Shown here one piece after another: positions 8,598 through 18,200 of a DNA stretch of 64,000 nucleotides; position 1 is the stretch's first letter; each line of letters begins with the position of its first letter. A program made the position numbers and the translations under genes. The notes beneath the pieces are model-generated. The model was not told the origin of the DNA. It did no database searches and saw only the letters and a program-made list of their open reading frames with translations. The stretch comes from Variovorax sp. J2L1-78 (GTDB taxonomy: Bacteria; Pseudomonadota; Gammaproteobacteria; Burkholderiales; Burkholderiaceae_C), in the NCBI RefSeq assembly GCF_030317205.1, contig NZ_JASZYB010000001.1, forward strand, positions 2,829,419-2,893,418. The letters are read 5' to 3'.

Positions 8598-9884
8598 TCA
8601 GTCGGCGCCGATGGCCTCGTGCACGACGCGTCCGCCCACCAGCGTGAAGCGCGCGCGGCCCTGCAGGGCGTAGCCGATGAAGGGCGTGTGCTTGCCCTGG
8701 CTGCGCAACGCATCGGCGTCGACCTGCCATTCGAGCGACGGGTCGATCACGCACAGGTCGGCGGCCGCGCCGGCGGACAGTGCACCGACGCCGGGTGCGC
8801 CGATCAGCTTCGCGGGCGCCGAGGTCACGACCTCCAGGGCACGCGCCAGGCCGGCGCCGCTGCGCTCGCCCCACTGCAGCGCCAGCGGCAGCAGCAGTTC
8901 GAGGCCGGTGGCCCCCGGCTCGCTCTCGGCGAAGGGCAGCGTCTTGGCATCGGCGTCGACCGGCGTGTGGTCGGACACCAGCACGTCGATGGTGCCGTCG
9001 GCCAGCGCCGCCGACAGCGCGTCGCGGTCGCGCTGCTGGCGCAGCGGCGGGTTCAGCCGCGCACGGCTGTCGAAGAAGCCGATGTCGGTGTCGGTCAGGT
9101 GCAGCGAGTTGATGCTGACGTCGCAGCTCACCGGCAGGCCATCGACCTTGGCGGCGCGCACCAGCGACACGCCGGCCGCGCTCGACAGGCGGCACAGGTG
9201 CACGCGGGCACCGGTGCTCTTCATCAGTTCGAAGATCGTGAAGAGCGCGATGGTCTCGGCCGCTACCGGCACGCCGGCCAGGCCCAGGCGCGTGGCGAGC
9301 GCGCCGCTGGCGGCCACGCCCTTGCCCAGGTCGCGGTCCTGCGGGCGCAGCCAGATCGTGTAGCCGAAGGTGGCGGCGTACGACAGCGCGCGCTGCAGCA
9401 CCTGCGTGTTGGTCAGGGGCACGTCGGCCTGGCTGAAGCCGACGCAGCCGGCTTCGGTCAGCGCGACCATCTCGGTCAGGACCTCGCCGGCCAGGCTGCG
9501 CGTGACGGCGCCTAGCGGGAAGAGGCGCGCGCGCTGCAGCTTCTCGGCGCGGAACTTCAGCATCTCGACCAGGCCGGGCTCGTCGAGCACCGGGTCGGTG
9601 TCGGGCGGGCAGACCAGGCTGGTCACGCCACCAGCCACGGCCGCGGTCATCTCGCTGTCGAGCATGCCTTCGTGCTCGTAGCCCGGCTCGCGCAGGCGCG
9701 CCGCCAGGTCGACGAGTCCGGGCGCCACGATGCAGCCCGCGGCGTCGAGCGTGCGCTCGGCCCGGAAGTCGCTGGGCGTGCGCCCGATCGCGAGGATCTT
9801 GCCATCGGCGATGGCGACATCGCCCGGCTGGTCGAGCCCGGACGCCGGGTCGATCACCCGGCCGTTCGTGATGAGGATGTTCAT
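8598..9884 (-). CDS. pyrC: Dihydroorotase-like protein lacking metal ligands (PyrC')
   Basis: A 428-residue amidohydrolase-fold protein of the type I dihydroorotase family, translationally coupled to pyrB through an ATGA overlap. Active enzymes carry a DxHxHxREPG metal site. Here residues about 56-65 read [11 protein letters not shown], so both histidines are missing. The later HVxHxS-type segment reads VHLCRLSS, losing another histidine, while SDHTPV keeps an aspartate. In Pseudomonas, an inactive PyrC' with similar losses is needed for assembly of aspartate transcarbamoylase. I infer that this protein is a non-catalytic partner of PyrB and that a true dihydroorotase is encoded elsewhere. 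Confidence 0.88.
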   Translation of the reverse strand: MNILITNGRVIDPASGLDQPGDVAIADGKILAIGRTPSDFRAERTLDAAGCIVAPGLVDLAARLREPGYEHEGMLDSEMTAAVAGGVTSLVCPPDTDPVLDEPGLVEMLKFRAEKLQRARLFPLGAVTRSLAGEVLTEMVALTEAGCVGFSQADVPLTNTQVLQRALSYAATFGYTIWLRPQDRDLGKGVAASGALATRLGLAGVPVAAETIALFTIFELMKSTGARVHLCRLSSAAGVSLVRAAKVDGLPVSCDVSINSLHLTDTDIGFFDSRARLNPPLRQQRDRDALSAALADGTIDVLVSDHTPVDADAKTLPFAESEPGATGLELLLPLALQWGERSGAGLARALEVVTSAPAKLIGAPGVGALSAGAAADLCVIDPSLEWQVDADALRSQGKHTPFIGYALQGRARFTLVGGRVVHEAIGAD

Positions 9885-10843
9885 GCTTCGTTGCCCGCGA
9901 CGATGCTCATCACGGCCATGCGGACCGCGATGCCGAAAGTGACCTGCGGCAGGATCACGCTCTGCTTGCCGTCGACCACCGCCGAGTCGATCTCGACGCC
10001 GCGGTTGATCGGGCCCGGGTGCATCACGATGCAGTCGGGCTTGGCCAGCTGCAGCTTCTCGGGCGTGAGGCCGTAGGTCTTGAAGAATTCCTGGCTCGAC
10101 GGCAGCAGCGCGCCACTCATGCGCTCGTTCTGCAGGCGCAGCATGATGACGACGTCGCAGTCCTTGATGCCCTCTTCGAGCGTGTGGCACACGCGCACGC
10201 CCATGCCGGCCATGTCGCCGGGCACCAGCGTCTTGGGGCCGACGACGCGCACCTCGGCGCAACCAAGCGTGGTGAGCGCGTGGATGTCGGAGCGCGCCAC
10301 GCGCGAATGCAGCACATCGCCGACGATCGCGACCGTGAGGTTCGCGAAGTCCTTCTTGTAGTGCCGGATCGTGAACATGTCGAGCAGCCCCTGCGTCGGG
10401 TGCGCATGGCGGCCGTCGCCCGCGTTCACCACGTGCACGTGCGGCGCCACGTGCTGCGCGATCAGGTAGGGCGCGCCCGACTCGCTGTGGCGCACGACGA
10501 AGATGTCGGCCGCCATCGCCGAGAGGTTGGCGATGGTGTCGAGCAGCGACTCGCCCTTGCTCGCCGACGAACGCGCGATGTCGAGGTTGAGCACGTCGGC
10601 CGACAGCCGCTTGGCCGCGATCTCGAAAGTGGTGCGGGTGCGCGTCGAGTTCTCGAAGAAGAGGTTGAACACGCTCTTGCCGCGCAGCAGCGGCACCTTC
10701 TTCACCTCGCGATCAGAGACGCTGGTGAAGTTCGCGGCCGTGTCCAGGATGTGCGTGAGGATGCTTTTGGGCAAGCCCTCGATCGACAGCAGGTGGATCA
10801 GCTCGCCGTTCTTGTTGAGTTGCGGGTTGCGCTTGTAGAGCAC
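9881..10843 (-). CDS. pyrB: Aspartate carbamoyltransferase catalytic subunit
   Basis: A 320-residue enzyme that makes N-carbamoyl-aspartate from carbamoyl phosphate and aspartate, the first committed pyrimidine step. Signature motifs are STRTRTTFE (carbamoyl-phosphate loop), [10 protein letters not shown] and [11 protein letters not shown]. The start codon is GTG (10843-10841), supported by an AAGGAGG ribosome-binding site 6 nt upstream and by only 1 nt separating it from the pyrR stop. It overlaps pyrC' by 4 nt. No pyrI regulatory subunit is nearby, in keeping with a PyrB-PyrC' holoenzyme. Confidence 0.96.
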   Translation of the reverse strand: MLYKRNPQLNKNGELIHLLSIEGLPKSILTHILDTAANFTSVSDREVKKVPLLRGKSVFNLFFENSTRTRTTFEIAAKRLSADVLNLDIARSSASKGESLLDTIANLSAMAADIFVVRHSESGAPYLIAQHVAPHVHVVNAGDGRHAHPTQGLLDMFTIRHYKKDFANLTVAIVGDVLHSRVARSDIHALTTLGCAEVRVVGPKTLVPGDMAGMGVRVCHTLEEGIKDCDVVIMLRLQNERMSGALLPSSQEFFKTYGLTPEKLQLAKPDCIVMHPGPINRGVEIDSAVVDGKQSVILPQVTFGIAVRMAVMSIVAGNEA

Positions 10844-10844
10844 C

Positions 10845-11339
10845 TCAGGCCTCCTTCACGTCGAAGCTGAACGCACCACTCTCGCTGCGCGCCAGGGCCA
10901 GCGATCGCGTGGCGGGCAGCGTGAGTGTCGCGGCCGCGAAGTCGGCCGCCACCGGCAGCTCGCGCCCGCCGCGATCGACCAGCACCGCCAGCCGCACGCA
11001 CGCCGGCCGGCCGAAGTCGAACAGCTCGTTGAGCACGGCGCGGATGGTGCGGCCGGTGTAGAGCACGTCGTCAAGCAGCAGCACGTCGGCGCCGTTCACG
11101 TCGAAGGGCAGCGCGGTCTGCGCGCTCGACGACAGGCCGCGGCGCGCGAAGTCGTCGCGGTGCATGGCCGACGAGATGACGCCGGGTGCACCCGCCAGGC
11201 CCAGGTCCTTCTGCAGGCGCTCGACCAGCCAGGCGCCGCCGGAGGTGATGCCGACCAGGCGGGTGTCGGGCCGCATCAGCGCTTGCACGCCGCGCAGCAG
11301 GTCGCGGTACAGCGCCTGCGCTTCGGGAATGGAGTTCAA
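10845..11339 (-). CDS. pyrR: Bifunctional pyr operon regulator / uracil phosphoribosyltransferase
   Basis: A 164-residue type I phosphoribosyltransferase with the PRPP loop [13 protein letters not shown] and the family sequence [13 protein letters not shown]. PyrR converts uracil plus PRPP to UMP and in Gram-positives attenuates pyr transcripts by RNA binding; that regulatory role is not established in this lineage. The start is TTG, overlapping the ruvX stop as TTGA, with GAGGAG at an appropriate distance. The next ATG would remove a conserved N-terminal region. It is tightly packed between ruvX and pyrB. Confidence 0.94.
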   Translation of the reverse strand: MNSIPEAQALYRDLLRGVQALMRPDTRLVGITSGGAWLVERLQKDLGLAGAPGVISSAMHRDDFARRGLSSSAQTALPFDVNGADVLLLDDVLYTGRTIRAVLNELFDFGRPACVRLAVLVDRGGRELPVAADFAAATLTLPATRSLALARSESGAFSFDVKEA

Positions 11340-11782
11340 GGAAGGCTCCTCAGGAATTGCTCAAGGATGATGCAGGCCGATGCGGCGTCGGCGTCGCGGG
11401 CGCCGGAGGCGAGCGCCTCGGTCGTGCTGTAGCGCTCGTCGACCTCGTACACCGGCAGGTTGAAGCGGCCGCGCAGCTGGCGCGCGAACTTCTGCGCGGC
11501 GCGGGTGTTGTCATGGGCGGCGCCGTCGGGGTGGAAGGGCACGCCGATCACCAGCGCGTCAGGCTGCCATTCCTTGATGCGCGCGGCCACCTGCACGAAG
11601 CGCGCGTCACCTTCGGCCTTGATGGTCGGCTGCGGCGACGCGGTGCCGAGCAGCCGGTTGCCGGTGGCGACGCCGGTGCGCTTCTGGCCGTAATCGAAGG
11701 CCAGGAAGCTCTGGAAATGGGACGGGACGGTGACGGAAGGAGCGGGGGCGGAGGCAGGAGCGTCGGGCATGACGGCCTTCAT
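11336..11782 (-). CDS. ruvX: Putative Holliday junction resolvase / pre-16S rRNA nuclease (YqgF)
   Basis: A 148-residue RNase H-fold nuclease. FLAFDYGQKRTGVATGN holds the first catalytic aspartate, and VIGVP and VDERYSTTEA carry the other conserved acidic segments. YqgF homologues process the 5' end of pre-16S rRNA and were first described as possible resolvases. The ATG at 11782 overlaps the yqgE stop as ATGA; the ATG at 11770 is an alternative. The yqgE-ruvX pair is widely conserved. Confidence 0.94.
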   Translation of the reverse strand: MKAVMPDAPASAPAPSVTVPSHFQSFLAFDYGQKRTGVATGNRLLGTASPQPTIKAEGDARFVQVAARIKEWQPDALVIGVPFHPDGAAHDNTRAAQKFARQLRGRFNLPVYEVDERYSTTEALASGARDADAASACIILEQFLRSLP

Positions 11783-12378
11783 GCGTGGCCGGCGTCCGGG
11801 GACAGCTTCCAGGCCTCCAGCCCCAGCAGCAGCAGCGCCTTGTCGTAGCGCTGCTCGACGGGCGTGTCGAAGATGACGGCCGGGTCGGCACCGACGGTGA
11901 GCCAGCTGTTCTCGGCCAGTTCGCTTTCGAGCTGGCCCTCGCTCCAGGCCGAATAGCCGAGCGACACCAGCACCTTGCGCGGACCGGCCCCGGTGGCGAG
12001 TGCCTCCAGCACGTCCTTCGAGGTGGTCATCTCGAGGCCGCCGGGGATCGTCATGGTCGACGCGTAGACCGATTCCTCGGGCTTGTCGGCGTCGGCGAAG
12101 ACCGGCTCGTGCAGCACGAAGCCACGCTCGGTCTGCATCGGGCCGCCCTGGAACACCGGCGCGTCGCCGAGCTCGGGGCGCGAGAGGTGCAGCTCGATCT
12201 TCTCGAACAGCACCTTGAGGTTGATGTCGCTGGGCTTGTTGATGACAAGGCCGAGCGCGCCGCGCTCGCTGTGCTCGCAGAGGTAGACCACGCTGCGGTT
12301 GAAGACCTGGTCCGACAGCCCCGGCATCGCGATCAGGAAATGATGCGTGAGGTTCATCGGGGCAGAATCGGAGGACAT
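11779..12378 (-). CDS. YqgE/AlgH family protein (DUF179)
   Basis: The protein begins MSSDSAPMNLTHHFLIAMPG and carries the DUF179 signatures RSVVYLCEHSERGALGLVIN and a late SLGYSAWSEGQLESEL. It is 199 residues long, slightly above the family norm. The function is unknown; AlgH was named from an effect on alginate in Pseudomonas. The ATG at 12378 is preferred because GGGGG lies close upstream; the ATG at 12357 (MNLTHHF) is an alternative. The start codon is back to back with the photolyase start on the other strand, so the two promoters must overlap each other's coding sequence. Confidence 0.9.
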   Translation of the reverse strand: MSSDSAPMNLTHHFLIAMPGLSDQVFNRSVVYLCEHSERGALGLVINKPSDINLKVLFEKIELHLSRPELGDAPVFQGGPMQTERGFVLHEPVFADADKPEESVYASTMTIPGGLEMTTSKDVLEALATGAGPRKVLVSLGYSAWSEGQLESELAENSWLTVGADPAVIFDTPVEQRYDKALLLLGLEAWKLSPDAGHA

Positions 12379-13867
12379 GCCCCCGATTTTACTGGCCGTC
12401 GACAAAACCTATCCCAAAGGTCTCATGTGGTTCCGCCGGGACCTGCGCGTCGACGACAACGCGGCCCTGTGGCGAGCCCTGCGCACCTGTCGCGAAGTGG
12501 TCTGCGTCTTCGTCTTCGACAAGGCGATCCTCGACAGCCTGCCCCGCGCCGACCGGCGCGTGGAGTTCATCCGCGAATCGCTGGTCGAACTCGACGCCGA
12601 ACTGCGGGCACTGGGCGGCGGCCTCATCGTCCGGCACGCCCTGGCCGAGGACGAGATCCCCGAGCTGGCCCATGCGCTGGACGTGCAGGCGGTGTTCGCC
12701 AACCGCGACGACGAGCCCGCCGCCATCGCACGCGACGCCAAGGTCTTCGGTGCGCTGGCGAATGCCGGCATCACCTTCCACACGGCCAAGGACCAGGTGG
12801 TGTTCGAGCGCGACGAGGTGCTAACCAAGGTCGGCCAGCCCTACACCGTGTTCACGCCCTACAAGCGCGCCTGGCTGGCCAAGCTCGACGACTTCTTCCT
12901 CAAGCCCTACCCGTCGCGCGGGTATGCCGAATCGCTGATCGCACCGCCCGCCCGCTACGACGCACCGGTGCCCGCCCTGCAAGACATCGGCTTCGAGGCG
13001 ACCAACCTTTCGACGCTGGAGATTCCCACCGGCGCGCAAGGTGGCGCGACGCTGTTCGAGGATTTCTTCGACCGCATCGACCGCTACGACGCGGCGCGCA
13101 ACTTCCCGGCCGTGCGCGGGCCAAGCTACCTGAGCGTGCACCTGCGCTTCGGCACGGTGTCGATCCGCCAACTGGCGAGCGTGGCGCACCAGCTGTCGCT
13201 GCAGGGGAACGCCGGCGCAGCGACCTGGCTGAGCGAGCTGATCTGGCGCGACTTCTATTTCCAGATCCTGGCGCACAACCCACACCTCGCCGAAGGCAAG
13301 AGCTTCCGACCCGAGTACGACAAGATCATCTGGCACCACGGCAAGCACGCCGACATGCTGTTCGACGCCTGGTGCCAGGGGCGCACCGGCTACCCGCTGA
13401 TCGACGCCGCCATGGCGCAGATCAACCAGAGCGGCTACATGCACAACCGCCTGCGCATGGTGGTGGCAAGCTTCCTCTGCAAGGACCTGGGGCTGGACTG
13501 GCGCCGCGGCGAAGCCTACTTCGCGCTGCACCTCAACGACTTCGAGCTGTCGTCCAACAACGGCGGCTGGCAGTGGGCGAGTTCCAGCGGCTGCGACGCG
13601 CAGCCCTACTTTCGCATCTTCAACCCGGTGACGCAGAGCGAGCGCTTCGACCCCGAGGGCAAGTTCATCCGGCGCTACCTGCCGCAACTGGCATCGCTGT
13701 CGAACAAGGTCATCCATGCGCCGTGGACCGCGTCGCCGGTCGAGCTCGAGGCGGCCGGGCTGACGCTGGGCGAGCAGTACCCCAAACCGATCGTCGACCA
13801 CGCCGAGGCACGCGATCGCACGCTGCAGCGCTACGGCGTGGTGCGCAAGGTGGCCACGGGCCACTGA
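12377..13867 (+). CDS. phrB: Deoxyribodipyrimidine photolyase
   Basis: A 496-residue light-driven DNA repair flavoprotein. The N-terminal photolyase domain begins at MWFRRDLRVDDNAAL. The C-terminal FAD domain contains WLSELIWRDFYFQIL, the helix MHNRLRMVVASFL and NNGGWQWASSSGCDAQPYFRIF, the hallmark of class I CPD photolyases. The ATG at 12377 is chosen because it keeps the DKTYPKG lead-in before MWFRRDL; the ATG at 12425, with AAAGG upstream, is possible. It is divergent from yqgE and followed by a hairpin. Confidence 0.93.
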   Translation: MPPILLAVDKTYPKGLMWFRRDLRVDDNAALWRALRTCREVVCVFVFDKAILDSLPRADRRVEFIRESLVELDAELRALGGGLIVRHALAEDEIPELAHALDVQAVFANRDDEPAAIARDAKVFGALANAGITFHTAKDQVVFERDEVLTKVGQPYTVFTPYKRAWLAKLDDFFLKPYPSRGYAESLIAPPARYDAPVPALQDIGFEATNLSTLEIPTGAQGGATLFEDFFDRIDRYDAARNFPAVRGPSYLSVHLRFGTVSIRQLASVAHQLSLQGNAGAATWLSELIWRDFYFQILAHNPHLAEGKSFRPEYDKIIWHHGKHADMLFDAWCQGRTGYPLIDAAMAQINQSGYMHNRLRMVVASFLCKDLGLDWRRGEAYFALHLNDFELSSNNGGWQWASSSGCDAQPYFRIFNPVTQSERFDPEGKFIRRYLPQLASLSNKVIHAPWTASPVELEAAGLTLGEQYPKPIVDHAEARDRTLQRYGVVRKVATGH

Positions 13868-13875
13868 GGCCTAAA

Positions 13876-13916
13876 CGCTGCAGGACGTCATCACTTTGGA
13901 TGATGCCGCTGCAGCG
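13876..13916 (+). terminator. Hairpin downstream of phrB, possible terminator
   Basis: An 8-bp outer stem, CGCTGCAG paired with CTGCAGCG, encloses a second stem TCATC/GATGA with a 6-nt loop. It begins 9 bp after the phrB stop. No U-run follows, so it may protect the 3' end or act with Rho rather than terminate intrinsically. The remainder of the 191-bp gap to the next gene shows only a weak TTGACG (13986) with TAGGGT (14008), 16 bp apart, as a possible promoter. Confidence 0.45.
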
Positions 13917-14058
13917 CACAACTGAGACGCTCCGGGTCCACCACGCGCGCCTGTACGCCGATTCCTACATCCCCCGTTCGTGGGATTGACGGCGCACCGC
14001 GGGCGCGTAGGGTCCGTGCAGGGAGTCGACTGATCGAGGACAGCCTGCGGAGGTATTC

Positions 14059-15144
14059 GTGATCCAAGACCCCGTGCTCCATCGCACCCTGGAAGCGGCC
14101 CACCACCTGAGCGACGCCGTGCCGCCCTGGGGGGACGTGCTGGAGGGCGCCCGCCAACTGATCGGCGGCGACAGCGCCAGCTTCATCCTGTTCAGCCACA
14201 CCGGCGAGCTGCTCGACTGCCAGCAGCGCGGCATCTCGACGGCCGCCGAGCAGGAATACGTGGCGCACTACCACGCCCACGACATCGTGACGCCCGCCAC
14301 GACCGGATCGCCGGAGGGCACCTGGTTCGACACGGCGGAGCTGTTCAGCCCGGAGACGCTCTCGCGCAACGGCTATTACGTCGACTTCATGTGCCGACAC
14401 CGCATGCGCCAGATGCTCACGCTGCTCGTGGAGCAGTCGCCGACCCGCCGCGGGGGGCTGACGGTGCAGCGCGCCGAGCCGCGCGAGACCGGGCGCCGGC
14501 AGCTCGGGCAGGGTGTGGGTGCGGCATTGGCGGCTGCCATCGGCCAGGCCGTGCAAGCGCGCCGGACGGCCACGGAGCATTGGTTCGCCGCCACCGAGTC
14601 GGCCTTCGACGGTTTCGAGGAAGCCCTCTGCGTGGTCAGCAGCAAGGGCACCGTGCTGCGGCAGTCGCCGCGCGCCCAGGCCTGGTTCGCGCTGAACCAG
14701 ATCCTGCGCATCCGGCAGGGCCGGCTGTGGCATGCCGCACCCGCCCTGCGCGAAGCGCTCTACGGCGCGCTGGCCAGCGTCGCCGAGCGCGACCGCCGGC
14801 TCACGCTGACCTTGCCGGACGAGGGCGAGGTGGCGGGTTGCCAGATCGACCTGGCGCCGGCAGCGCGGATCGCGCGACTGGGCAACGAGGCGCTGCTGCT
14901 GCTGCGCATCCGGCCTGCGCCCGATTCGATCGACGCCCGGCTGCGCACGCTCGGGCCGGCCTACGACCTCACGGCGGCCGAGCAGCGGGTGCTCGGCGCG
15001 CTGATCGCGGGCCAGTCGCCGGCGCAGCATGCGCAGTCGCGCGGCGTGTCCATCCACACTGTGCGCAAGCAGATCGCGATGATCAAGGACAAGATGGGCT
15101 GCAACCGGCAGATCGACCTAGTGCGGGCCGGGCTGCCGACTTGA
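14059..15144 (+). CDS. LuxR-type helix-turn-helix regulator
   Basis: A 361-residue regulator. The C-terminal 60 residues form a LuxR/GerE DNA-binding domain (LTAAEQRVLGALIAGQSP, then VSIHTVRKQIAMIKDKMGC). The N-terminal 280 residues have no phosphoacceptor or autoinducer motif I can name, but the spacing resembles PAS- or GAF-like sensing regions. The GTG at 14059 is the start, with GGAGG 6 nt upstream. It is a single gene, convergent with the chemosensory operon. The regulated genes cannot be inferred. Confidence 0.87.
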   Translation: MIQDPVLHRTLEAAHHLSDAVPPWGDVLEGARQLIGGDSASFILFSHTGELLDCQQRGISTAAEQEYVAHYHAHDIVTPATTGSPEGTWFDTAELFSPETLSRNGYYVDFMCRHRMRQMLTLLVEQSPTRRGGLTVQRAEPRETGRRQLGQGVGAALAAAIGQAVQARRTATEHWFAATESAFDGFEEALCVVSSKGTVLRQSPRAQAWFALNQILRIRQGRLWHAAPALREALYGALASVAERDRRLTLTLPDEGEVAGCQIDLAPAARIARLGNEALLLLRIRPAPDSIDARLRTLGPAYDLTAAEQRVLGALIAGQSPAQHAQSRGVSIHTVRKQIAMIKDKMGCNRQIDLVRAGLPT

Positions 15145-15180
15145 GCCCACCCCCGAGGCGGCGCACTGCGTGTCGCCGCT

Positions 15181-15196
15181 GCCCCCTCAAGGGGGC
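15181..15196. terminator. GC hairpin between convergent genes (candidate bidirectional terminator)
   Basis: GCCCCC-TCAA-GGGGGC forms a strong short stem-loop in the 152-bp gap between the LuxR-type gene and chpA. Similar C-run/G-run hairpins with flanking GAGGCGGCGC-like sequence are familiar between genes in Comamonadaceae genomes; this is from general knowledge and was not searched. No long U-run follows on either strand. The rest of the gap is GC-rich with no open frame of note. Confidence 0.45.
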
Positions 15197-15296
15197 GCAC
15201 CCGGCGGCCTGGCAGAGCCAGTTCCGCGGGTGCTCTGGACTTGCTCGCACCGGCTTCATGGCCGCGCAGTGCGGCCCGGTATGCACGCCGGGTGTG

Positions 15297-18200
15297 TCAC
15301 GCCGCGGCCGGGACCTCGACCTGCGCGTAGGTGCGCACCAGCCGGAGCAGTTCGTCTTCCGAGTAGGGCTTGCCCAGGTAGTGGTTCACGCCCAGTTGCG
15401 CCGCGTGTTCGCGATGCTTCTCGGCAATGCGCGAGGTGATCATGATGATCGGCAGATGCGCCAGCGCCGCGTCGGCGCGGATGTTGCGCGCCAGGTCGAA
15501 GCCGTCCATGCGCGGCATCTCGATGTCCGACAGCACCACCGCCGGACGCTCGGTCTGCAGCCGCTCCAGCGCCTGCAAGCCGTCGGCGGCGAGCGACACG
15601 CGGTAGCCCTCGCGTTGCAGCATGCGCTGGGTGACCCGGCGCACGGTGATCGAGTCGTCGACCACCAGCACCAGCGGCGCTTCCTGCACCACCACCGGCG
15701 CGGCCGCTGTCTGCGCCCCGTCCGGGCCCGCGGCGGCAGCGGCGCTGCCCGCCTGCTGCATCGCCCGCGCCTGGTCGCCATGCACGGCGGCCAGCGCCAC
15801 GGGGTTGTAGATGAGCGCCACGGCACCAGACGCGAGCACCGAGATGCCCGCCATGCCCGGCAGCCGCGACAGCTGCGGACCGAGGTTCTTGACCACGACT
15901 TCCTGGTTGCCCAGCACTTCGTCCACGTGCAGCGCCACGCGCTGGGCGGCGCTGCGCACCACCACGATGGCGTGCGTCTTGCTGCCCGAGGCTTCGCTGC
16001 GGGCGGACGACTGCAGTAGCGCACCGGCCCAGTAGAAGGGCACCGGCGCGCCGGCGAAGAGGTAGTGCTGGTTGGCGTAGGCCACGTCGAGCTCGGCCGC
16101 GCTCACGCGCTGCACCAGCTCGACCAAGTTGGAGGGCACGCCGATGGACGTGCCGCCTGCGCGCAGCATCACGACGTGCGTCACGGCGGTGGTCAGCGGC
16201 AGCACCAGCTTGAAGCTCGTGCCCTGCCCCGGCGTGCTGTGCGTTTCGATGCGGCCGCCCAGCGCCGCCACGTCGGCGCGCACCACGTCCATGCCGATGC
16301 CGCGGCCGGCCAGCTCCGACACCTGCTCGGCGGTGGAGAAGCCGGGCTTGAAGATCATCTCGGCCGCCGCTTCGGGCGAGAGCACTTCGCCGTCGGCCGC
16401 CAGACCCAGGGCCCGTGCACGCTGAGCGATGCGTTCCAGGTTGAGGCCGCCGCCGTCGTCGCGGAAGCTGACCGAGACGTCGTTGCCCTCCTGGTGCAAC
16501 TCGATGGCGATCAGGCCGCTCGGCTCCTTGCCGGCCTGCTCGCGCGCCGCGGCGCTCTCGATGCCGTGGGCCACGCTGTTGCGCAGCAGGTGCTCGAACG
16601 ACGGCGTCATGCGCTCCAGCACGCCGCGGTCCATCTCGATGGAGCCGCCGACGATGTCCAGGCGCACCTGCTTGCCGGTGTCCTTCGACGCCTGGCGCAC
16701 CACGCGGTAGAGGCGGTCGGAGATGCCTTCGAACTCCACCATGCGCGTGCGCAGCAGGCCGCGCTGCAGCTCCCGCGTCTGGCGCGCCTGGGCCGACAGG
16801 TCGTCTTCCGTCGCCTGCACCGTCTTCTGCAGCGTGCGCTGCACGGTGGCCACGTCGTTGACCGACTCGGCCATCATGCGGGTGAGTTCCTGCACCCGGG
16901 TGAAGCGGTCGAACTCGAGCGGGTCGAAGCCCTGCTGCGAGTCCTTGGCCTGGGCCAGGCGCGACTGCATCTGGCTTTCGGCCTGCACCTCGATGTCGCG
17001 CAGCTGTTGACGCAGGCGGTCGAGGTTGCCGGTCAGGTCGCCGAGCGAACCGCGCAACTGGTTGAGCTCGGCCTCCAGCCGCGAGCGCGTGATGATCACC
17101 TCGCCGGCCTGGGCCACCAGGCGGTCGAGCAATTGCGTGCGGATGCGCACCGCCTGCTGCGAGGCGCTGCTGCGCAGCGGCACGAGCATCGACGGCAGCG
17201 GCACGGCGACGGTGCCGGTGCGCACGGCCGGCGCGGCGGCTGGCGGCTCGTTGGCGGCGGTGGTCTCCGGGCTCGCGACGGGCGTCGCGGTGTCGACCAC
17301 CGGTGCGGCCACCGGCGCCGGCGCCACGAAGGGCTCGTCGTCCAGCGGCGCGTCGCCGCCGCCGATGCCGCGCAACCCGTCGAAGGTGGACTGGAGGGCA
17401 TCGAAGCGGGCCAGCAGTGCCTCGACGGCCAGGCGGTCGGCGCCCTGGGCACCGATGGCCTCGATCTCGGACTCCATGCGGTGCGCACGCTCGCCCAGAC
17501 GCATCGCGCCGGCCAGGCGGGCGCTGCCCTTGAGCGTGTGCAGCGTGCGCAGCACCGACGCCCGTGGCGCATCGCTGCCGGGCTCGGCCAGCCAGTCGCG
17601 CAGCGCGCCGCCCAGCTTGGGCATCAGTTCGGCCGCCTCTTCCTCGAAGATCGGGAACAGGTCGAGGTCGACCGAATCGGCCAGGTCGTAGGCATCGTCG
17701 GAATCGTCCAGCGACACGTCGGCGCGGGCCGCGGCAAAGCCCAGCGGCGCCGGGCCGCTGTCGAGGGCATCGGCCGGCAGCTGCGACGCGGCGACGTCGC
17801 GCAGGTCCTGCAGCGTCTCGTCCGACGGATCGCGCAGGAAGCCCGCGGCGAACTGGTGCAGCAGGTAGCGCACTTCGTCGGCCGCCGCCACCAGCACGCG
17901 CCCCTGCTCGGCCGTGCCGCGGCCTTGCCGGTGCAGGTGCTGAAGCGCGGTTTCGAACAGCCGCGCCATGCCCGACAGGCCCTGGAAGCCGACCGTGGCC
18001 GAGCTGCCCGCGAGCGAATGCGCCAGCGCAACGGTCGAGTCGCCGATGCGCAGGTGCGGCTCCATCGCCCATTCGCCAACGTCGGTGGCGAGCTGGCGCG
18101 ACCATTCGTCGGCTTCGTTGAGGTAGACGTTGTAGAGCGCGATGCCGATGCGCAGCGGGCCGATCGCCTTGACGGCGTCGTCGGCGCTGGGCGCGGCGGG

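Noticed and set aside
15145..15296. Possible small gene between the LuxR-type gene and chpA
   Set aside because: No frame with start, ribosome-binding site and coding character; only the hairpin is supported.
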